From Runella sp. SP2 (GTDB lineage: Bacteria; Bacteroidota; Bacteroidia; Cytophagales; Spirosomataceae): 64,000 nucleotides of DNA. Under the pieces are notes generated by a model that searched no databases, was not told the origin of the DNA, and worked only from the letters and a program-made list of their open reading frames with translations. Location of the stretch: the NCBI RefSeq assembly GCF_003711225.1, contig NZ_CP031030.1:7184501-7248500 (forward strand), read 5' to 3'. Both the position numbers and the translations under genes were made by a program. Within the stretch, counting starts at the first letter, position 1. Each line of letters opens with the position of its first letter. Below are positions 24,021 through 34,006 of the stretch, in pieces.

Positions 24021-25789
24021 TACTTCAATCCATTAATAACATAGCCGAACTCTGCGCCCGAAAAGGAGTCCAAAATGTATTGATTTCGCCAGGGTCGCGA
24101 AGTGCGGCGCTTACCTTGGCGTTTGCGCGCCATCGTGGCATAAAAACAAAAGTAATTCCTGACGAACGAGTGGCGGGTTTTGTCGGGATGGGCATGGCAC
24201 AATATAGCGGCCAAACGGTGGCTTTGGTATGTACCTCAGGCAGTGCGGCCTACAACCTTGCCCCTGCAGTAGTGGAGGCGTTTTTTCAAGAAATACCGCT
24301 GCTGGTTTTGACCGCCGACCGCCCCAAAGAATGGATACATCAGCAAGACGGGCAAACCATTTACCAAAATGAGTTGTACGGCAAGCACGTCAAAAAGTCG
24401 TTTGAACTTCCTGCGGATTATACCCATCCTGATACAAATTGGTACATCGAACGCGTGTTCAATGAGGCTATTAACCTTTCCCAAACGTATCCCAAAGGGC
24501 CAGTACACGTCAACGTGCCGATTCGTGAACCGTTTTATCCTACGGCCGACGAAAAAATTACCTACGATCGAAACGTACGTGTGGTTGAGCGACTTGCTAC
24601 GCAACCGACCCTTTCTCCCGAAACGTGGCATCGACTGCAAGAGGAGTTTGAAAATACGTCTCGCGTACTGATTGCGGTAGGACAGCTTCCGCCCCAATCG
24701 GCTTTATGGAAAGTTTTGAAAGAATTTAGCGAAGAAATGGGCGTGCCCGTCTTGGGAGATATTATTTCAAACATTCCTGCCGACGATACTTTTGTTCGCC
24801 ACCATGATGTGTGTTTGCGGCCAAAAAATCACGAACAATTGGCTGATCTACAGCCTGATTTGTTAATCACCGTGGGAGATTCGTTTATTTCTAAAAACCT
24901 GAAACTGTTTCTGCGCAAGTTTACTCCCGCGCGCCATTGGCACATCAAACCCACCGAGCAGCTGATAGATACCTTTCAGACCCTGTCGTTGCAAGTGCCC
25001 GTGGAGCCAGTTTATTTCTTTCAAAAATTGTTGGAGGATATTGATTACCAGCAGTTTGTGAATCAAGACGATGACAGCGAAGAGCGCACCCAATACCGCG
25101 AAAAATGGTTGCAAGCCGACCGAAATGCCCAACGGAAACTTGCACAGTTTTTCCGCCAAGAAACCCGTTGGAATGAATTTACGTTGGTTGATTCTCTCAT
25201 GCGTTCGTTGCCCGAAAATAGCGTCTTGCATTTGGCCAACAGTATGCCTGTGCGCTACGCCAATTTCGTGGGAGTAAGTACTCAGGTTGAAGTGTTTGCC
25301 AATCGGGGTACGAGTGGGATTGATGGTTGTACAAGCACGGCTGTTGGTTCGGCAATGATGACCGATAAGTTGGTGTTTTTGCTGACGGGCGATGTCTCGT
25401 TTTTTTACGATCGCAACGCGCTTTGGCATCCACATCTTCCTGCAAACCTCCGCATTGTACTTTTTAATAATAACGGTGGAAATATTTTCAGGTTGATTGA
25501 TGGACCATCAGCACAACCCGAATTGGAGCAATATTTTGAAACGCGTCACTATACATCGGCACGTAATTCGGCAGAGGATGCAGGGATGACCTATTTTGCT
25601 TTGGATAATAATAAGAATAATAGCCAAGACATGATGGCTGCTGTTTTGACTGGAACTGTCCAAGAACACACTTTTGAATCTATCTGGAAGCAATTTTTGG
25701 TTCAAAATGGCAAAGCCAAATTGTTAGAGATTTTTACTGATCCCGTCATAAACGGTAATGTTTTTGAGGCTTATCGAAAAATGGGGTAG
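24017..25789 (+). CDS. menD: SEPHCHC synthase MenD
   Basis: 590 residues. Thiamine-diphosphate enzyme that joins 2-oxoglutarate (as succinic semialdehyde unit) to isochorismate, the first committed step of menaquinone synthesis. The N-terminal SPGSRSAALTLAFARH and PDERVAGFVGMGMAQ (catalytic Glu) and the ThDP/Mg motif GDVSFFYDRNAL...FNNNGGNIF are typical. It is translationally coupled to the upstream Lrp gene (ATGA overlap); no other men gene is nearby. Confidence 0.96.
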   Translation: MILQSINNIAELCARKGVQNVLISPGSRSAALTLAFARHRGIKTKVIPDERVAGFVGMGMAQYSGQTVALVCTSGSAAYNLAPAVVEAFFQEIPLLVLTADRPKEWIHQQDGQTIYQNELYGKHVKKSFELPADYTHPDTNWYIERVFNEAINLSQTYPKGPVHVNVPIREPFYPTADEKITYDRNVRVVERLATQPTLSPETWHRLQEEFENTSRVLIAVGQLPPQSALWKVLKEFSEEMGVPVLGDIISNIPADDTFVRHHDVCLRPKNHEQLADLQPDLLITVGDSFISKNLKLFLRKFTPARHWHIKPTEQLIDTFQTLSLQVPVEPVYFFQKLLEDIDYQQFVNQDDDSEERTQYREKWLQADRNAQRKLAQFFRQETRWNEFTLVDSLMRSLPENSVLHLANSMPVRYANFVGVSTQVEVFANRGTSGIDGCTSTAVGSAMMTDKLVFLLTGDVSFFYDRNALWHPHLPANLRIVLFNNNGGNIFRLIDGPSAQPELEQYFETRHYTSARNSAEDAGMTYFALDNNKNNSQDMMAAVLTGTVQEHTFESIWKQFLVQNGKAKLLEIFTDPVINGNVFEAYRKMG

Positions 25790-25891
25790 CTACGGACAAA
25801 TAAATCACTCATATTGCAGTAATTGCAAAACCTGCTGGACTTTATTTCAGTAAAAAAAGCAATTCAACACGAAACCGCTCCTTTTCCACAA

Positions 25892-27259
25892 ATGAATAAT
25901 TTTACTCTCAATCGTCGTCGATTTCTTCAAGGGACTTCGGCTTCTATAGCATTATCCACCCTAGATGCTAGTGGTCTTAATTTGAATAATCCTGCCAAAA
26001 CCTACCGCGTTGCCTTGATTGGAACGGGCTGGTACGGAAAAAGTGATTTATTTCGCCTTATTCAAGTGGCTTCGGTAGAGGTAGTAGCCCTTTGTGATGT
26101 GGACAAAAATATGCTCGAAGCCGCTGGAAAGCTAGTAAGCCAACGCCAAAAATCAGGCAAAGTGCCCCTTTTATACGGCGATTACCGCAAAATGCTCGCC
26201 GAAAACAAACTCGATATTGTGCTGATTGGTAGCCCAGACCACTGGCATGCCATGCAAGCGATTGAAGCTGTTAAGTCAGGAGCGCACGTGTACGTTCAGA
26301 AGCCAATTAGTGTCGATGTGATGGAGGGCGAAGCAATGGTGGCAGCGGCACGAAAATACAACCGCGTAGTGCAAGTAGGAACTCAACGGAAAAGTACGCC
26401 GCACTTGATTGAGGCCAAAAAGAATATTGTCGATGCGGGTTTGTTGGGGAAAATATCGCACGTAGAAATGTGCTGTTATTATCACATGCGCAACAACGGA
26501 AATCCACCTGTGCAAGCTGTTCCTGACTTTTTTGACTATGAGATGTGGACAGGCCCTGCGCCAATGCGTCCATACGATGGTTTGCCGCATATTCGTTGGT
26601 GGCGGACGTTTAAAGAATACGGCAACGGTATCATGGGCGATATGTGTATCCACATGTTTGATACCGTGCGATGGATGTTGAAATTGGGCTGGCCAAACCG
26701 CATCAGCTCAACGGGCGGGATTTATGTACAAAAAGAAGGGAAGTCAAATATAGCGGATACGCAGTCGGCAATTTTTGAATACGACGGCCTCAACTGCGTG
26801 TGGCAGCACCGCACGTGGGGAACGCCCAATAATCCCGATTATCCGTGGTCGTTTACGCTCTATGGCGAAAAAGGCACCCTTTGGGGAAGTACCATGGCGT
26901 ATGACTTTATTCCGAATGGGAAAGGAGAAAAAATTCATAAAGATGTGGTGTATGAAAAAGAAAAATACCCCGAAGATTTGACCGAAGAGCGCATTGAGCT
27001 AAATGCCGCCCCTGCGACGCGTTTGCACATGCTCGATTTTATTGCGGCTATTGAAAATAATTCGCGCCCAGTGGCAGATATTGAAGAAGGACACATTTCG
27101 ACTGCTAGTTGTATTCTCGCCAATATGTCGATGGAATTAGGACGTCCTTTGGTATATGATCCTAAAAAACGGGTGGTCGTAGGTGATGCCGAAGCAACAA
27201 AAAAACTGGCTCGCCCCTACCGAGGTTCGTGGGTGCATCCAGACCCCAATCGTGTCTAA
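25892..27259 (+). CDS. Exported Gfo/Idh/MocA-family oxidoreductase
   Basis: 455 residues from ATG 25892, chosen because it places the Tat motif NRRRFLQ near the N-terminus; an in-frame TTG at 25823 would bury it. A Rossmann NAD(P) domain (ALIGTGWYGKSDL) is followed by the C-terminal alpha/beta domain. The family EKP motif reads VQKP here (Glu to Gln, Lys retained). Tat export with pre-bound NAD(P) is common for this family in Bacteroidota, where members act on sugars or glycosides. Substrate unknown. A paralogue sits at 38755. Confidence 0.88.
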   Translation: MNNFTLNRRRFLQGTSASIALSTLDASGLNLNNPAKTYRVALIGTGWYGKSDLFRLIQVASVEVVALCDVDKNMLEAAGKLVSQRQKSGKVPLLYGDYRKMLAENKLDIVLIGSPDHWHAMQAIEAVKSGAHVYVQKPISVDVMEGEAMVAAARKYNRVVQVGTQRKSTPHLIEAKKNIVDAGLLGKISHVEMCCYYHMRNNGNPPVQAVPDFFDYEMWTGPAPMRPYDGLPHIRWWRTFKEYGNGIMGDMCIHMFDTVRWMLKLGWPNRISSTGGIYVQKEGKSNIADTQSAIFEYDGLNCVWQHRTWGTPNNPDYPWSFTLYGEKGTLWGSTMAYDFIPNGKGEKIHKDVVYEKEKYPEDLTEERIELNAAPATRLHMLDFIAAIENNSRPVADIEEGHISTASCILANMSMELGRPLVYDPKKRVVVGDAEATKKLARPYRGSWVHPDPNRV

Positions 27260-27282
27260 AAACAAGCCCAAAAATAGGTTTC

Positions 27283-27304
27283 AGGAGCAGAAATGCTCCT
27301 TTTT
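27283..27304 (+). terminator. Rho-independent terminator
   Basis: AGGAGCA-GAAA-TGCTCCT followed by TTTT, 24 bases after the oxidoreductase stop codon. Confidence 0.85.
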
Positions 27305-27431
27305 CGTTTTTTAACCTAGAGTTAAAAATATACTTGTGTGAGGGTAACAGGAAGGTAGATTCAAAAATTTTGTGTTTATTTAGGGGAATTTTTAATGCCC
27401 TTTTAATCTAGCAGCGTTACTTTACCCCATT

Positions 27432-27797
27432 ATGCCCCAATTGATAGATTTAAGTACCTTCGGAGAAGAAGAAGGAAAACTGACCGTTTTTGAGAAAATT
27501 TTACCAGGAGATATAAAACGAGCTTTTTATATCTATGGCGTTCCTAGTGACCAAGAGCGTGCAAAACATGGTCATTTTACGGCGACAAATGCCTTAGTGA
27601 TGGTCGCAGGCAGTTGTCGGGTTCAAGTTACTCATAGCGGACAGGAAGAAACCTTTATTTTAAATTCACCTTCGCAAGCACTCATTTTACATCCTGGAGA
27701 CTGGCACGTTATGGATGAGTTTACGGCAAATGCCGTGCTGTTGGTCATGTCAAATCAATACTATGATAAGAACGACTATTTCTTTGAAAAACCATGA
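27432..27797 (+). CDS. FdtA/QdtA-like dTDP-sugar 3,4-ketoisomerase (cupin)
   Basis: 121 residues, a single cupin of the FdtA/WxcM-C family. These enzymes convert dTDP-4-keto-6-deoxyglucose to the 3-keto sugar, which a PLP aminotransferase then aminates. The start [20 protein letters not shown] and the conserved [16 protein letters not shown] with catalytic-type His residues fit. The next gene (4-base overlap) is exactly such an aminotransferase, which strengthens the call. Whether the product has the galacto or gluco configuration cannot be decided from sequence. Confidence 0.87.
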   Translation: MPQLIDLSTFGEEEGKLTVFEKILPGDIKRAFYIYGVPSDQERAKHGHFTATNALVMVAGSCRVQVTHSGQEETFILNSPSQALILHPGDWHVMDEFTANAVLLVMSNQYYDKNDYFFEKP

Positions 27798-28921
27798 TAC
27801 TTCATCTCGACCTTAAACGGACAAATCAGCCGTACCAGGCTGAAATAGCGGAAGCCATGCAACGCGTGGCGGAGTCAGGATGGTATGTGTTGGGGAAAGA
27901 AGTGACGTCGTTTGAAGAAAACTGGGCTGACTACTGTGGAACTTCACATTGCTTGGGAGTAGCCAACGGACTGAATGCCTTAGAGCTGATTTTTAAAGCG
28001 TTTGATTTTCCTGCAGGAAGCGAAGTAATTGTCCCTGCCAATACCTATATCGCTTCCATTCTTTCGGTTACTACGTTGGGCTTAACCCCGATTTGGGTAG
28101 AGCCAGACCCCAAAACGTTCAACATTGACCCTCGCAAGATTGAAGAAAAAATTACGCCTCGTACCAAAGCCATTTTAGCCGTACACCTTTACGGAAAATG
28201 CTGTGATATGAAACCGCTTTGGGATATTGCGCGCAAACATGGTCTCAAAATCGTAGAAGATGCTGCCCAAGCCCACGGTGCCACTTACCAAGAATACAAA
28301 GCTGGAAATTTGTCGGATGCGGCGGCCTTTAGTTTTTATCCTACCAAAAACTTGGGCGCGCTTGGCGATGCGGGAGCTATCACAACCAACGATGCCGATT
28401 TGGCTCGCAAAATTGCCAGCTTGCGTAATTATGGTTCCACTATCAAGTACTACAACGACCATGTTGGAACCAATAGTCGCTTGGACGAATTACAAGCGGC
28501 GATTTTGAACGTGAAATTGAAGTATTTAGAAACGGAAAATCAACGCCGTCGCGAACTAGCGCGCTTTTATTTGTCCGAAATAAAACATCCTGATTTGGTG
28601 CTGCCAACGTTCAAAACCCTCTACCAAGATGCGTGGCATTTGTTTGTGGTTCGCCATCCTAAACGCGAGCAATTCATTGATTATTTGATGGAAAATGGCA
28701 TTCAAGCCACGGTGCATTATCCCGTTCCGCCGCACAAACAAAAAGCATATTCAGAATACAATCATCTGAGCTTGCCGATTACGGAACAAATTCATAACGA
28801 GGTGATTAGCCTTCCTTTGAATCCTTCACTGACCGACGAAGAGGCGCGTCATATTGTTCAAGTCATCAACCAATCTGTCTATCAACCCCATGCTGCTGTC
28901 GGTTATCATTCCCGTCTATAA
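27794..28921 (+). CDS. DegT/DnrJ/EryC1-type sugar aminotransferase (FdtB/QdtB-like)
   Basis: 375 residues. PLP-dependent transaminase making a dTDP-3-amino-3,6-dideoxyhexose from the ketoisomerase product. The PLP lysine is in [24 protein letters not shown] and the N-terminal [10 protein letters not shown] are family features. Overlap with fdtA-like on one side and with the glycosyltransferase on the other indicates one operon for a surface amino-sugar. No acetyltransferase (fdtC-like) is present in the operon. Confidence 0.93.
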   Translation: MILHLDLKRTNQPYQAEIAEAMQRVAESGWYVLGKEVTSFEENWADYCGTSHCLGVANGLNALELIFKAFDFPAGSEVIVPANTYIASILSVTTLGLTPIWVEPDPKTFNIDPRKIEEKITPRTKAILAVHLYGKCCDMKPLWDIARKHGLKIVEDAAQAHGATYQEYKAGNLSDAAAFSFYPTKNLGALGDAGAITTNDADLARKIASLRNYGSTIKYYNDHVGTNSRLDELQAAILNVKLKYLETENQRRRELARFYLSEIKHPDLVLPTFKTLYQDAWHLFVVRHPKREQFIDYLMENGIQATVHYPVPPHKQKAYSEYNHLSLPITEQIHNEVISLPLNPSLTDEEARHIVQVINQSVYQPHAAVGYHSRL

Positions 28922-29822
28922 CAGCGAACAGACGATTAATCGACTCGTTGAGCATGTACTGGAAACGCTGAACCGAACCACCCTCGAAATCGTTTTGGTC
29001 AACGACGGTAGTCGCGACCGTTCGGAGCAGGTATGCACTCAATTAGCAAAGCGTTTTTCGGAAGTAAAATTTATTTCATTGCGTCGTAATTCGGGCGAGT
29101 TCAACGCCGTCATGTGCGGTTTGAACCATGCTTCGGGCGATTATTGTGTGATGATTGACGACGATTTTCAGAATCCTCCTACCGAAATTTTAAAACTTGT
29201 TGAAACCGCTCAACAGGGTGATTACGACGTGGTTTATTCATTTTATGCCACCAAAAAACACTCATGGTTTCGGAATTTTGGCAGTTGGTTGGTCAACCGT
29301 GTGACGACTTGGCTGCTCGAAAAACCTAACGATTTGTACTTGTCGAGTTTCAAATTGATTAATCAAGCCGTTGTTCAAGAAATTATCAAATACAAAGGCC
29401 CGTATCCGTACCTCGATGGGTTGATTTTTAGAATCACTCGCAACGTGGGACGCGTGCAGGTGTCGCACAATGCCCGCGAAGAAGGGCAGTCGGGCTATAC
29501 TTTGCGCAAACTTACGTCGCTCTTTATGACGATTTTGTTTGGCTATTCACTCAAGCCTTTGCGATTGTTGACGGCCACGGGTTTGGCTTTTTCGGGTTGC
29601 TCACTATTGGCAGTGTTGATAGACTTGGTGCTGTACGCCATTCATTCTGAGTTTTTTATCCTCAATTCGGTACTCATTCTGCTTACTTTTTTTAGTGGAC
29701 TGATTTTGACCTGCTTAGGAATTGTGGGGGAATACATTGGTCGTATTTTTATGGCCCAAAGCGGCTTGCCACAGTACGTGGAAAAAATGGTGATTTCGAA
29801 GGAGCCGCAAATACAAAAATAA
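28890..29822 (+). CDS. Family 2 glycosyltransferase with two C-terminal membrane helices
   Basis: 310 residues from ATG 28890 ([13 protein letters not shown], the typical GT2 start); an in-frame ATG at 28854 would add 12 residues inside the upstream gene. The GT-A domain has NDGSRDRS and the metal-binding [10 protein letters not shown]. Two hydrophobic helices follow (about 225-250 and 265-290). This is the DPM1/GtrB/ArnC layout: transfer of a sugar to polyprenyl phosphate. The lipid-linked sugar would serve the GT-C-like protein two genes downstream. Confidence 0.92.
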   Translation: MLLSVIIPVYNSEQTINRLVEHVLETLNRTTLEIVLVNDGSRDRSEQVCTQLAKRFSEVKFISLRRNSGEFNAVMCGLNHASGDYCVMIDDDFQNPPTEILKLVETAQQGDYDVVYSFYATKKHSWFRNFGSWLVNRVTTWLLEKPNDLYLSSFKLINQAVVQEIIKYKGPYPYLDGLIFRITRNVGRVQVSHNAREEGQSGYTLRKLTSLFMTILFGYSLKPLRLLTATGLAFSGCSLLAVLIDLVLYAIHSEFFILNSVLILLTFFSGLILTCLGIVGEYIGRIFMAQSGLPQYVEKMVISKEPQIQK

Positions 29823-29842
29823 GCATTTTTAACGCGATTGCG

Positions 29843-30613
29843 ATGATAGGTAAACAGGACGAATACGAACGGATGTTCAACGCTGAACGCCAATTGTGGT
29901 GGTATAAAATTTTGCACCAGAAGGCAACAGAGCGTATCAAACAACATTTTACGAACCCAACAAACCTTACGATTTTGGACGCTGGTTGTGGAACGGGCGG
30001 AATGTTGATTCACTTAAAAGAACAAGGTTTTAATGCCATCGAAGGGTTTGATTATTCGGAAGATGGCGTCAAGTTTTCGCAGTCGAGAGGCTTAGACGTG
30101 ACGTATTTTGACCTCACCAAAATCGCCGCTTATAAACCCGAAAAAAAGTTTGACGTCATTATCTGCAATGACGTTTTTACGTATTTTTCGGATGAAGTTA
30201 TTGTGGATGTTTTAACCGCTATTAAGGCCAAATTGGCACCAAACGGCATTTTTATTACCAATAACAACGCCCATGCTGCTTTTGCAGGAGTACACGATGT
30301 GGTGGTAGGAGGACAAAAAAGATTTGTCAAAGAAGATATGCAAAGGTTGTCAAAAGCCGCCGATTTGGAAGTGACCTACGCCACCTACTGGAGTTTCTTT
30401 TTATCGCCACTCATCATGGCCGTACGGGCATGGCAACGGTTTCAGATGAAACGAGGATGGATTGACCTCAGTAAAGAGTCGTCTGATGTGGCCGTTCCGC
30501 CGTCTTTTATCAATAATACGCTGTATTGGTTGGTAAAAATTGAAGAAAGTATCATTGGTAAAGGCCCTTTCGGAAGTTCAGTTTTTGTGACAATGGCTCC
30601 TAAGAAAGTATGA
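29843..30613 (+). CDS. Class I SAM-dependent methyltransferase
   Basis: 256 residues with SAM motif I LTILDAGCGTGGMLIHL and later FDVIICNDVFTYFSD. The C-terminal ~60 residues include a hydrophobic region typical of methyltransferases in glycan loci. It is in the operon between the polyprenyl-phosphate glycosyltransferase and the GT-C-like membrane protein, with a 4-base overlap to the latter. Likely target is a sugar or lipid-linked glycan, but this is inferred from context only. Confidence 0.88.
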   Translation: MIGKQDEYERMFNAERQLWWYKILHQKATERIKQHFTNPTNLTILDAGCGTGGMLIHLKEQGFNAIEGFDYSEDGVKFSQSRGLDVTYFDLTKIAAYKPEKKFDVIICNDVFTYFSDEVIVDVLTAIKAKLAPNGIFITNNNAHAAFAGVHDVVVGGQKRFVKEDMQRLSKAADLEVTYATYWSFFLSPLIMAVRAWQRFQMKRGWIDLSKESSDVAVPPSFINNTLYWLVKIEESIIGKGPFGSSVFVTMAPKKV

Positions 30614-32151
30614 CAATAAAACGCGCTGAAACTTGGTGGAATATCCTCTTCGTCAGTAGTTTACTCGTGTTGATAGCCATTAGGTGGTATCATCAAATTC
30701 CAACCGAACTGGATGTAGATACGAGTACCTGGATTAGTTCGGCCATCAGTACAGCGCGCTCTGACCGCCCGCTTTGGACTTTACTCAATTACTCCGACAG
30801 CCGCCCACTTACTGTACTTCCTTTGGCAATGGCCGAAATGATGGGAGTCAAAGTTGATTGGGCGTTGGCCGATGGGATTGGAGTCATCCTCTGGGTCGCG
30901 ACGCTGACGTTTGTTTTTCTGATTTTCAAACATTGGTTTTCTTCGGCACGGTCATTTTTGTTTACCGCTCCTCTGCTTCTCTTCCAAGCATTTCACTTGT
31001 GGCCTGGTTTTATGACCTACAATTCAGAACACGTCTGTATTCTGATGTTGACGGTGGGTTTTTGGGCGGTTATCAAACTGAAAGACAGCGCTTATTCTTC
31101 GTGGTGTTATTTCTTTTTGGGGTTGTGGCTGGGGCTTCTGCCGTTTGCCAAGTTTCAAACCATTCCGATGGGGTTGATTTTGGCGTTTTTCCTCTGTTTT
31201 TTTCTACTCAAAACCCAACAATGGAAACGCCTTTTGGCGGTGATAGGAGGCGGGGTTTTGCCCCTTTTGTTAGTAAATGGGTATTATTATCACTACGACC
31301 AACTGGAGACATTCTGGAATGATTATTTCTGGAATTATTATTACTACTCCTTTTCTACTGTTCATTCAAAACTAGAAGCCAGCAATCGTTTTAGTCCACT
31401 TACCGTCGGGCGATTTGTGTTTCAGCCTGCGGCTACCCGTGTTTTTTGGATAGTTCAAATGGTGCTAATCACGACAGGGGTTGTTCAGTTTTTACGATTT
31501 CCCTCACAGAGCGTGGCGGTTTCTCGCTCCGTGATTGGCCTTTCAGTGGCAGTTGCTTTGGTAAGTTTGTACGCCGTTTTACAAGCAGGAAACCCGTTTG
31601 ACCATTACTTATTGTTTTTGTTTGTTCCTTCGGTCGTGTTGGCGGGTTTTTGTTCACTTTATTTTTCGCCAAAAATATTTTCTATTGCTTGGACATTTGC
31701 ACTTTTGGCAATCGCCTTGGAAGGTATCAGGAATGTGGTGGAGTTTCCTCTAGGAACTATCCCAAAATTACCTAAGTCAGACGAAATAATCCGTAAGGCA
31801 ATACGCGCACACATCGGCCCTAACGAAACAATGACAATTTGGGGCTATGCTGACCGTTTTTTTGTGTACGAACACTTGCCAGCGGGAAATCGCCTGCCAC
31901 ATTCGTACTGGATTTATACCAAAAGCCCTTTGCAAAACCACCGCCAACGCGAATTGATTGATGATTTAGATCAAAATAAACCTGCGTTATTCATGGACGC
32001 GATGGTGGCTCCCGTGTCAACCATTTATGTTCCTGACAACGTGAACTACCGCCACGAAAAATTTCCAATCATTGCAAAATATGTTCGGGAGCATTATACG
32101 TTGGTAGATGTAGTGAAAGGCGCTCGCTTTTACCGACGAAAAAAAGAGTAA
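30610..32151 (+). CDS. Polytopic membrane protein, GT-C glycosyltransferase-like
   Basis: 513 residues with about ten hydrophobic helices through residue 390, followed by a ~110-residue soluble C-terminus. The first outer loop contains ELDVDTSTW, placed like the catalytic Asp of GT-C (ArnT/PMT-like) enzymes that use polyprenyl-phosphate sugars. This fits the preceding GtrB-like gene. No specific family recognised with certainty; the alternative is a flippase-like or unrelated membrane protein. Confidence 0.7.
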   Translation: MTIKRAETWWNILFVSSLLVLIAIRWYHQIPTELDVDTSTWISSAISTARSDRPLWTLLNYSDSRPLTVLPLAMAEMMGVKVDWALADGIGVILWVATLTFVFLIFKHWFSSARSFLFTAPLLLFQAFHLWPGFMTYNSEHVCILMLTVGFWAVIKLKDSAYSSWCYFFLGLWLGLLPFAKFQTIPMGLILAFFLCFFLLKTQQWKRLLAVIGGGVLPLLLVNGYYYHYDQLETFWNDYFWNYYYYSFSTVHSKLEASNRFSPLTVGRFVFQPAATRVFWIVQMVLITTGVVQFLRFPSQSVAVSRSVIGLSVAVALVSLYAVLQAGNPFDHYLLFLFVPSVVLAGFCSLYFSPKIFSIAWTFALLAIALEGIRNVVEFPLGTIPKLPKSDEIIRKAIRAHIGPNETMTIWGYADRFFVYEHLPAGNRLPHSYWIYTKSPLQNHRQRELIDDLDQNKPALFMDAMVAPVSTIYVPDNVNYRHEKFPIIAKYVREHYTLVDVVKGARFYRRKKE

Positions 32152-32199
32152 ATTTTGGTTCTGAGCAGTATATCAGCGAGAGCGTATCAAGCACTTCAT

Positions 32200-32207
32200 T
32201 AAATTTG
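32200..32207 (+). promoter_or_regulatory. Possible -7 box of the M42 peptidase gene
   Basis: TAAATTTG, 45 bases before the start at 32252, matches TAnnTTTG. No -33 element identified. Confidence 0.35.
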
Positions 32208-32251
32208 TATTTATAAAAATGAGTAGTGAGTTAAATAGCAAATAAAACATC

Positions 32252-33322
32252 ATGTCAGACAAAAGCACCGAATTTCTTTATAACTATTTAAACAATGCCT
32301 CTCCGACGGGTTTTGAATCGTCGGGACAGCAAATTTGGCTTGATTACTTGAAGCCTTACATCGACGATTATCTCGTGGACACGTACGGAACGGCCGTGGG
32401 TATCGTCAATCCAGATCAGCCGTACAAAGTGGTGATTGAAGCACACTCGGACGAGATTTCTTGGTTTGTCAATTACATTTCGGAAGATGGCTACATCTAT
32501 GTTATCCGCAACGGGGGTTCTGATGCACTGATTGCGCCGTCGATGCGGGTCAATTTGCACACAAAAAAGGGGACGGTTAAAGGTGTTTTTGGGTGGCCTG
32601 CCATTCACGTGCGTGACCTCGCCAAAGAAGCTGCTCCCAAAGTGGCGGATTTGACGATTGACGTAGGGGCCAGCAGCAAAAAAGAAGTGGAAGAAATGGG
32701 CATCCATGTGGGTACAGTCGCTACGTTTTTGGATGGGTTGTTTGAAATGAATAATCGTTACTACGTAGGACGTGCCTTGGACAACCGCATGGGTGGATTT
32801 ATGATTGCAGAAGTGGCGCGTCGTTTGAAAGAAAATAATGTTCAACTTCCTTTTACGCTCTACATCGTCAATGCCGTGCAGGAAGAGATTGGGCTGCGTG
32901 GGGCAGAGATGATTGTGCGCCGCCTGAAACCCGACTTGGCCATTTGTACCGACGTAACGCACGATACACAGTCGCCGATGTACAAGAAAAAAGAACAAGG
33001 GGACATGAAGTGCGGCGGCGGGCCTGTATTGTGCTACGGCCCTGCGGTGCAAAACAACGTGTTGGACATGATGATTGGGGTAGCGGAAGACAAAAAGATT
33101 CCGTTCCAACGCCAAGCCGTAAGTCGTTCGACGGGTACGGACACCGACGCTTTTGCCTATGCAACCGAAGGAGTTGCTTCAGCTTTAATTTCATTGCCGT
33201 TGAAGTACATGCACACCACCGTTGAAACTGTTCACAAAGATGACGTGCAAAATGTAATCAACCTCATGTACGAGGTGCTTGTGCAACTTAAAGGAAACGA
33301 GGATTTTAGATATATTAAATAA
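32252..33322 (+). CDS. M42-family aminopeptidase
   Basis: 356 residues. Di-metal aminopeptidase of the tetrahedral (TET) type, or an endoglucanase-M-like relative. Metal and catalytic motifs are complete: EAHSDEI (His65, Asp67), RALDNRMGG (Asp177), VQEEIGLRG (Glu211, Glu212), CTDVTHDT and KYMHTTVE. No signal peptide, so cytoplasmic. Single gene with its own promoter; probably peptide turnover. Confidence 0.94.
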   Translation: MSDKSTEFLYNYLNNASPTGFESSGQQIWLDYLKPYIDDYLVDTYGTAVGIVNPDQPYKVVIEAHSDEISWFVNYISEDGYIYVIRNGGSDALIAPSMRVNLHTKKGTVKGVFGWPAIHVRDLAKEAAPKVADLTIDVGASSKKEVEEMGIHVGTVATFLDGLFEMNNRYYVGRALDNRMGGFMIAEVARRLKENNVQLPFTLYIVNAVQEEIGLRGAEMIVRRLKPDLAICTDVTHDTQSPMYKKKEQGDMKCGGGPVLCYGPAVQNNVLDMMIGVAEDKKIPFQRQAVSRSTGTDTDAFAYATEGVASALISLPLKYMHTTVETVHKDDVQNVINLMYEVLVQLKGNEDFRYIK

Positions 33323-33330
33323 GAAATGTA

Positions 33331-33352
33331 CTGCGGTTGTGAGCAACCGCAG
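33331..33352. repeat. GGTTGTGAGCAACC-type hairpin
   Basis: A perfect palindrome centred on GTGAGC with stem CTGCGGTT. It is a member of the dispersed hairpin family also seen at 44465, 59209 and 59297; here it may end the M42 transcript. Confidence 0.7.
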
Positions 33353-33517
33353 GCACGTACTATTAGCGTACTAGTAGTTTATTTCGCTTCGGCGAAGCGT
33401 AACATTTGTAGTATAAAAATCCGTTTATAAAGTTAGAATCCTTTTGCTTCGGACGGGGCGCCCGTGCGCAAGCATAAACTGTTGTTATGCTTCTCCGAAG
33501 CTAGTGTTTTCGACGCG

Positions 33518-33602
33518 TATCTTTCAGCAACAGGGTTTTGAGAAACCCTGCTGCGGTTAGGAGTAACCGCAAGCACGGCAGGCACGGGCCTCGCGTCTGC
33601 GA
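33518..33602. repeat. 85-bp direct repeat, left copy
   Basis: Matches 34734-34818 with two mismatches in 85 bases. It contains two hairpins, CAGGGTTTTGAGAAACCCTG (33531-33550) and CTGCGGTTAGGAGTAACCGC (33551-33570), followed by a G+C-rich tail. The two copies flank the small ORF at 33710 and the unknown gene at 34007. Confidence 0.85.
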
Positions 33603-33709
33603 TGCGTATTTTTTAGCCACAGAGGCGTAGGTAATGACACCTCAAGCCTTTGTGAATTTCCAAAATTTTTGGAAATTCACAAAGTGAAAATACTTTAAAA
33701 CGTAACTCT

Positions 33710-33859
33710 ATGGGATTTATAAAAGAACCAAAGGGTGTTGACTTTATCATTCAAAGTAAACCCTTGACTGAGAAAGACAGGCAAAATATCAGCAAACATA
33801 TTGCAGATTATAAAGAGAAGTACGCTAAAAAGCTGGTTGCCAAAACGAAAGCAAAATAG
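33710..33859 (+). CDS. Small hypothetical protein (49 residues)
   Basis: Begins MGFIKEPKGVDFIIQSKPLT and ends in a Lys-rich helix (YKEKYAKKLVAKTKAK). No membrane helix or signal. The opening motif F(I)KEPKGVDF, followed by a short charged helix, is one I associate with small uncharacterised Bacteroidota proteins, but this cannot be checked here. It is a complete ATG-to-TAG frame with codon use like its surroundings, lying between the two 85-base direct repeats. Function unknown. Confidence 0.65.
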   Translation: MGFIKEPKGVDFIIQSKPLTEKDRQNISKHIADYKEKYAKKLVAKTKAK

Positions 33860-34006
33860 TCAGTCTAAAATAGACAACTTCAAAACAAATATCCCTTCCC
33901 CAAACTGCGATTTGGGGGCAACATGGTCTAGTGTTTTCGACGCGTATTTGGGTTTGGTATAATAGAAAAGAAGTCTGATAAAGGGATTAAACAAGTGCAG
34001 ACGATA

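Larger units (their letters stand above)
33323..33709. other. Intergenic region rich in hairpins and repeats, no gene seen
   Basis: 387 bases without a convincing reading frame. It holds the palindrome CTGCGGTTGTGAGCAACCGCAG (33331-33352), the hairpin CGCTTCGGCGAAGCG near 33384, the TGCTTCTCCGAAGC element near 33488, the 20-mer CTAGTGTTTTCGACGCGTAT at 33501 (repeated at 33928) and the left copy of the 85-base direct repeat at 33518. Confidence 0.7.

Noticed and set aside
32288-33115. 275-residue minus-strand frame
   Set aside because: Antisense to the M42 peptidase gene, whose catalytic motifs are complete; Arg/His/Phe-rich composition typical of shadow frames.
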